Source of the DNA: an archaeon
Lineage (GTDB): Archaea; Asgardarchaeota; Hermodarchaeia; Hermodarchaeales; Hermodarchaeaceae
Reading direction: 5' to 3'
DNA length: 6,689 nucleotides
Assembly (NCBI GenBank): GCA_016550395.1
Contig: JABXGY010000160.1
Location: 1-6,689 of the forward strand
Positions within the stretch are counted from its first letter, which is position 1. Each line of letters begins with the position of its first letter. The notes beneath the pieces were generated by a model. The model worked only from the letters and a program-made list of their open reading frames with translations. It was not told where the DNA came from and made no database searches. Shown here piece after piece: positions 5,093 through 6,689 of the stretch. The position numbers were made by a program, and so were the translations under genes.

Positions 5093-5863
5093 GTGTGGTT
5101 CCAGTTGTCCAAATTACGGTGTCCTGAATGTTTAATTCGAGTAGATGCACAGGATGCTGTATGTCCTCAATGTGGCTATCGCTTCCGAACAGAACAATTT
5201 GAACGCATTCTTCCGTTCATGCGACGACCCGAAAAACAATGGGAAAGCCGATTAACTTTACGCCAGAGATTATGGGGTGTATTGCGGGTTCCAGCTGTTA
5301 CTTTTTGGGATATTGCTCATGAGCCTGATCGAAAAGGTCCATTCCTCATTTTCCTTGGGAATTTACTTGCTATTTCTCTTTGGTACGTTGCAATGGTAAA
5401 CCATATAGTAAATCCTGCCCCAGGGCTCGTGTGGGGATTTGCTGGTATTCTTTTTGTTCTCTGCTTGTTTTATCTGCTCCTGAATCTGTTCTACTTTAGC
5501 GTTATCCACATCATTATTAATCTATCAGGGCGTGAGGGATATCTATCTGAAACTTTTCTAATCGGTCAGTATGCATTGTTGCCATTCCTATTTGCCAATC
5601 TTCTTTCCTTTGGGTTGCTAATGGTGTTTCTTCCCTATACAACCTCTGGGTATCTTGCACCGTTGTATCTTAATCCAATTTGGCTTGTAGTGTATGCTCT
5701 TGCCTCGTTGGCATTAATTTGGGGCGCGGTTCTAATTTCAATGGGTATTCGTGAAAGGTATCGATTATCTACAGGAAATGCGCTTCTCATCACTTTCAGT
5801 GTTACAGTATTCGTAATAATTGTCGCAATTTTGGTACGAGCAACAGTAATCCCGATTATTTGA
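5093..5863 (+). CDS. Zinc-ribbon and Yip1-domain integral membrane protein
   Basis: A 256-residue membrane protein. Near the N-terminus C10-P-E-C13 and C24-P-Q-C27 make a short zinc ribbon, probably cytoplasmic. A linker follows with V-P-A-V-T-F-W-D-I-A-H-E-P-D (66-79), resembling the segment before the first helix in Yip1-domain proteins. Five hydrophobic segments are then seen at about 83-104, 113-142, 157-182, 196-218 and 231-254, the usual five-helix Yip1 layout; G-I-R-E-R-Y-R-L-S (218-226) sits before the last helix. In eukaryotes Yip1 proteins act with Rab GTPases in vesicle traffic, but archaeal and bacterial homologues have no settled role. The start is GTG directly after an in-frame TGA; a TTG at 5105 is the only other start that keeps the first cysteine pair. 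No Shine-Dalgarno is visible. Its 3' end overlaps the convergent E1-like gene by 8 bases. Confidence 0.82.
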   Translation: MWFQLSKLRCPECLIRVDAQDAVCPQCGYRFRTEQFERILPFMRRPEKQWESRLTLRQRLWGVLRVPAVTFWDIAHEPDRKGPFLIFLGNLLAISLWYVAMVNHIVNPAPGLVWGFAGILFVLCLFYLLLNLFYFSVIHIIINLSGREGYLSETFLIGQYALLPFLFANLLSFGLLMVFLPYTTSGYLAPLYLNPIWLVVYALASLALIWGAVLISMGIRERYRLSTGNALLITFSVTVFVIIVAILVRATVIPII

Positions 5864-6689
5864 ATACTGCTAAGAGTTTGAGTGGTTGGGCGAGAGCTGT
5901 ATCTAGGATAAATATTGGTTCTTTTTCTTTAAGCCGTAATTTTCCCAGTATTTGATCGTCGGAAAGGACTTTGCCTCGAAGGATGATTCGTGGTGCTTGA
6001 AGTCCAAAACTCATGATTAAACGGTTTTTCAGTTCGGCAACGGTTTCCTTTCTACCAAGTGCATAAATTTCACCCTTTATTCGGTATCGGTCACTACATA
6101 GGAAACAGTTGGGGTTGCGGGCAAGTTTTAGTTTAGTAAACTGCTGGTGGAGTCCATCATAAAAGAGATAATTATCAAGGGGAGTTCCAACACCTAAGAG
6201 GTGTTTGAGTGCTTCTTGGAATTGGATTCCCGCAATAACGGTGGCGATACTAAGAAGTGCTGGAAATTTAGGTGGCGGTTCTTCGTTTTTGCGGCGTTCA
6301 CCGGGTGGTGTACAGGCTTTTTGCAATCGTTCCGCAGGTACTAGTGGCTGGCATTCGATACATGCAGTTTCAAAGGGTACTACACGTTGAACGTTCCCCC
6401 ACCAGCCATACATCCCACCATGAATGAGAACCTTGTTTTTGTGAACGCACAGGGAATTCAACCATCGACGGGCCTCAAAGGTATCCAGACCATCAATAAT
6501 GAGGTCTGCCTCTTCGTAAATAGAATGACGAACTTCTTGGATCGAACTATTCAGAGCAAGGACCTGCACATCTGGGTTCAATTCCCGCAAGTTTTGTCCA
6601 GCAATGAGAGCCTTTGATTTTCCAACATCATCATCACCGTACAGGAATTGTCGACTTAGATTGGATAGCTCAATGGTATCAAAGTCGAT
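5856..6689 (-). CDS. E1-like ubiquitin-family activating enzyme with C-terminal ubiquitin-fold (E2-binding-like) domain, 5' end missing
   Basis: The last 277 residues are visible and the N-terminus (with the GxGxxG loop) lies beyond the right edge. The reading frame stays open from 6589 to the window end; the TTG at 6590 is an internal codon, not a start. Numbering from the first visible residue: I-D-F-D-T-I-E-L-S-N-L-S-R-Q-F-L (1-16) is the E1/MoeB/ThiF signature including the DxD, Asn10, Arg13 and Gln14; Lys26 matches the ATP-binding lysine; D-G-L-D-T-F-E-A-R-R-W-L-N (66-78) matches the adenylation loop. C110-I-E-C113 and C195-F-L-C198 form the structural zinc site. Cys126, in A-C-T-P-P-G, lies 13 residues after C113, close to the 14 in UBA3, and keeps the C-T of eukaryotic E1 active sites, so it is the likely catalytic cysteine. 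Residues about 206-277 resemble the ubiquitin-fold domain of UBA3. The enzyme would adenylate a ubiquitin-like protein, hold it as a thioester and pass it to an E2. E1-like is sure; UBA3-like rather than UBA5- or MoeB-like is inferred. Confidence 0.93.
   Translation of the reverse strand: MDFDTIELSNLSRQFLYGDDDVGKSKALIAGQNLRELNPDVQVLALNSSIQEVRHSIYEEADLIIDGLDTFEARRWLNSLCVHKNKVLIHGGMYGWWGNVQRVVPFETACIECQPLVPAERLQKACTPPGERRKNEEPPPKFPALLSIATVIAGIQFQEALKHLLGVGTPLDNYLFYDGLHQQFTKLKLARNPNCFLCSDRYRIKGEIYALGRKETVAELKNRLIMSFGLQAPRIILRGKVLSDDQILGKLRLKEKEPIFILDTALAQPLKLLAVFK

Noticed and set aside
4947..5150. A 67-codon minus-strand open frame, or its 43-residue part starting at 5078 (M-E-R-G-F-I-C-F-R-L-D).
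   Set aside because: It overlaps the 5' end of the Yip1-like gene, has no ribosome binding site, and shows no recognisable motif; it covers the region that should contain that gene's promoter.
5856..6050. Reading the E1 tail as a fused ubiquitin-like modifier (it has T-V-x-E-L-K and G-K-x-L-x-D-D resembling ubiquitin).
   Set aside because: The chain ends in ...L-L-A-V-F-K without a Gly-Gly or protease-processable tail, and the position after the second zinc pair fits an E1 ubiquitin-fold domain better.
6588..6590. TTG at 6590 as the start codon of the E1-like gene.
   Set aside because: The frame is open upstream to the window edge and encodes the highly conserved DxDxxxxSNLxRQ motif, so the codon is internal.
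6205..6617. Plus-strand open frames of 61 and 76 codons opposite the E1-like gene.
   Set aside because: They are shadows of a strongly conserved minus-strand gene and carry no motifs or ribosome binding sites.

Overview
This looks like a piece of an archaeal genome, most likely from an Asgard-type archaeon, although that placement is inferred. The archaeal evidence is a 964-residue archaeal/eukaryotic-type leucyl-tRNA synthetase, a metal-binding protein anchored by a C-terminal membrane helix, GGTG- and GGAG-type ribosome binding sites, and A/T-rich promoter regions without bacterial -35/-10 boxes. The Asgard suggestion rests on the right-hand gene, an E1-like ubiquitin-family activating enzyme. 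It carries a C-terminal domain resembling the E2-recruiting ubiquitin-fold domain of eukaryotic UBA3. Deep-branching Thaumarchaeota relatives such as Caldiarchaeum are an alternative source.

Region by region: positions 1-605 hold the start of an ABC transporter ATPase (minus strand, cut by the window edge), coupled to an upstream nikR-like metal-responsive repressor. A 121-bp divergent promoter region follows, with three copies of GATTATTAA and two abutting inverted repeats. From 606 to 1628 on the plus strand is a ZnuA/TroA-type metal-binding protein, and behind it (1685-1876) a 63-residue protein with seven cysteines. Positions 1881-4775 (minus) encode leucyl-tRNA synthetase. A 317-bp non-coding stretch (4776-5092) contains two mirror-image copies of a TGAGGTAT-centred palindrome. 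Positions 5093-5863 (plus) encode a zinc-ribbon plus five-helix Yip1-like membrane protein. It overlaps, tail to tail by 8 bp, the E1-like gene that runs off the right edge on the minus strand.

How the genes work together: the left third reads as one metal-uptake locus. A NikR-family repressor with an intact four-residue nickel site sits between an ABC ATPase and a Znu-type binding protein, and its operator is probably in the shared promoter region. The cysteine-rich small protein may handle the same metal or sense it. The leucyl-tRNA synthetase is housekeeping. The right-hand E1-like gene is the most notable item: its catalytic-cysteine spacing and C-terminal domain look like a compact version of a eukaryotic E1, which predicts E2 and ubiquitin-like partners elsewhere in the genome, possibly just past the right edge.
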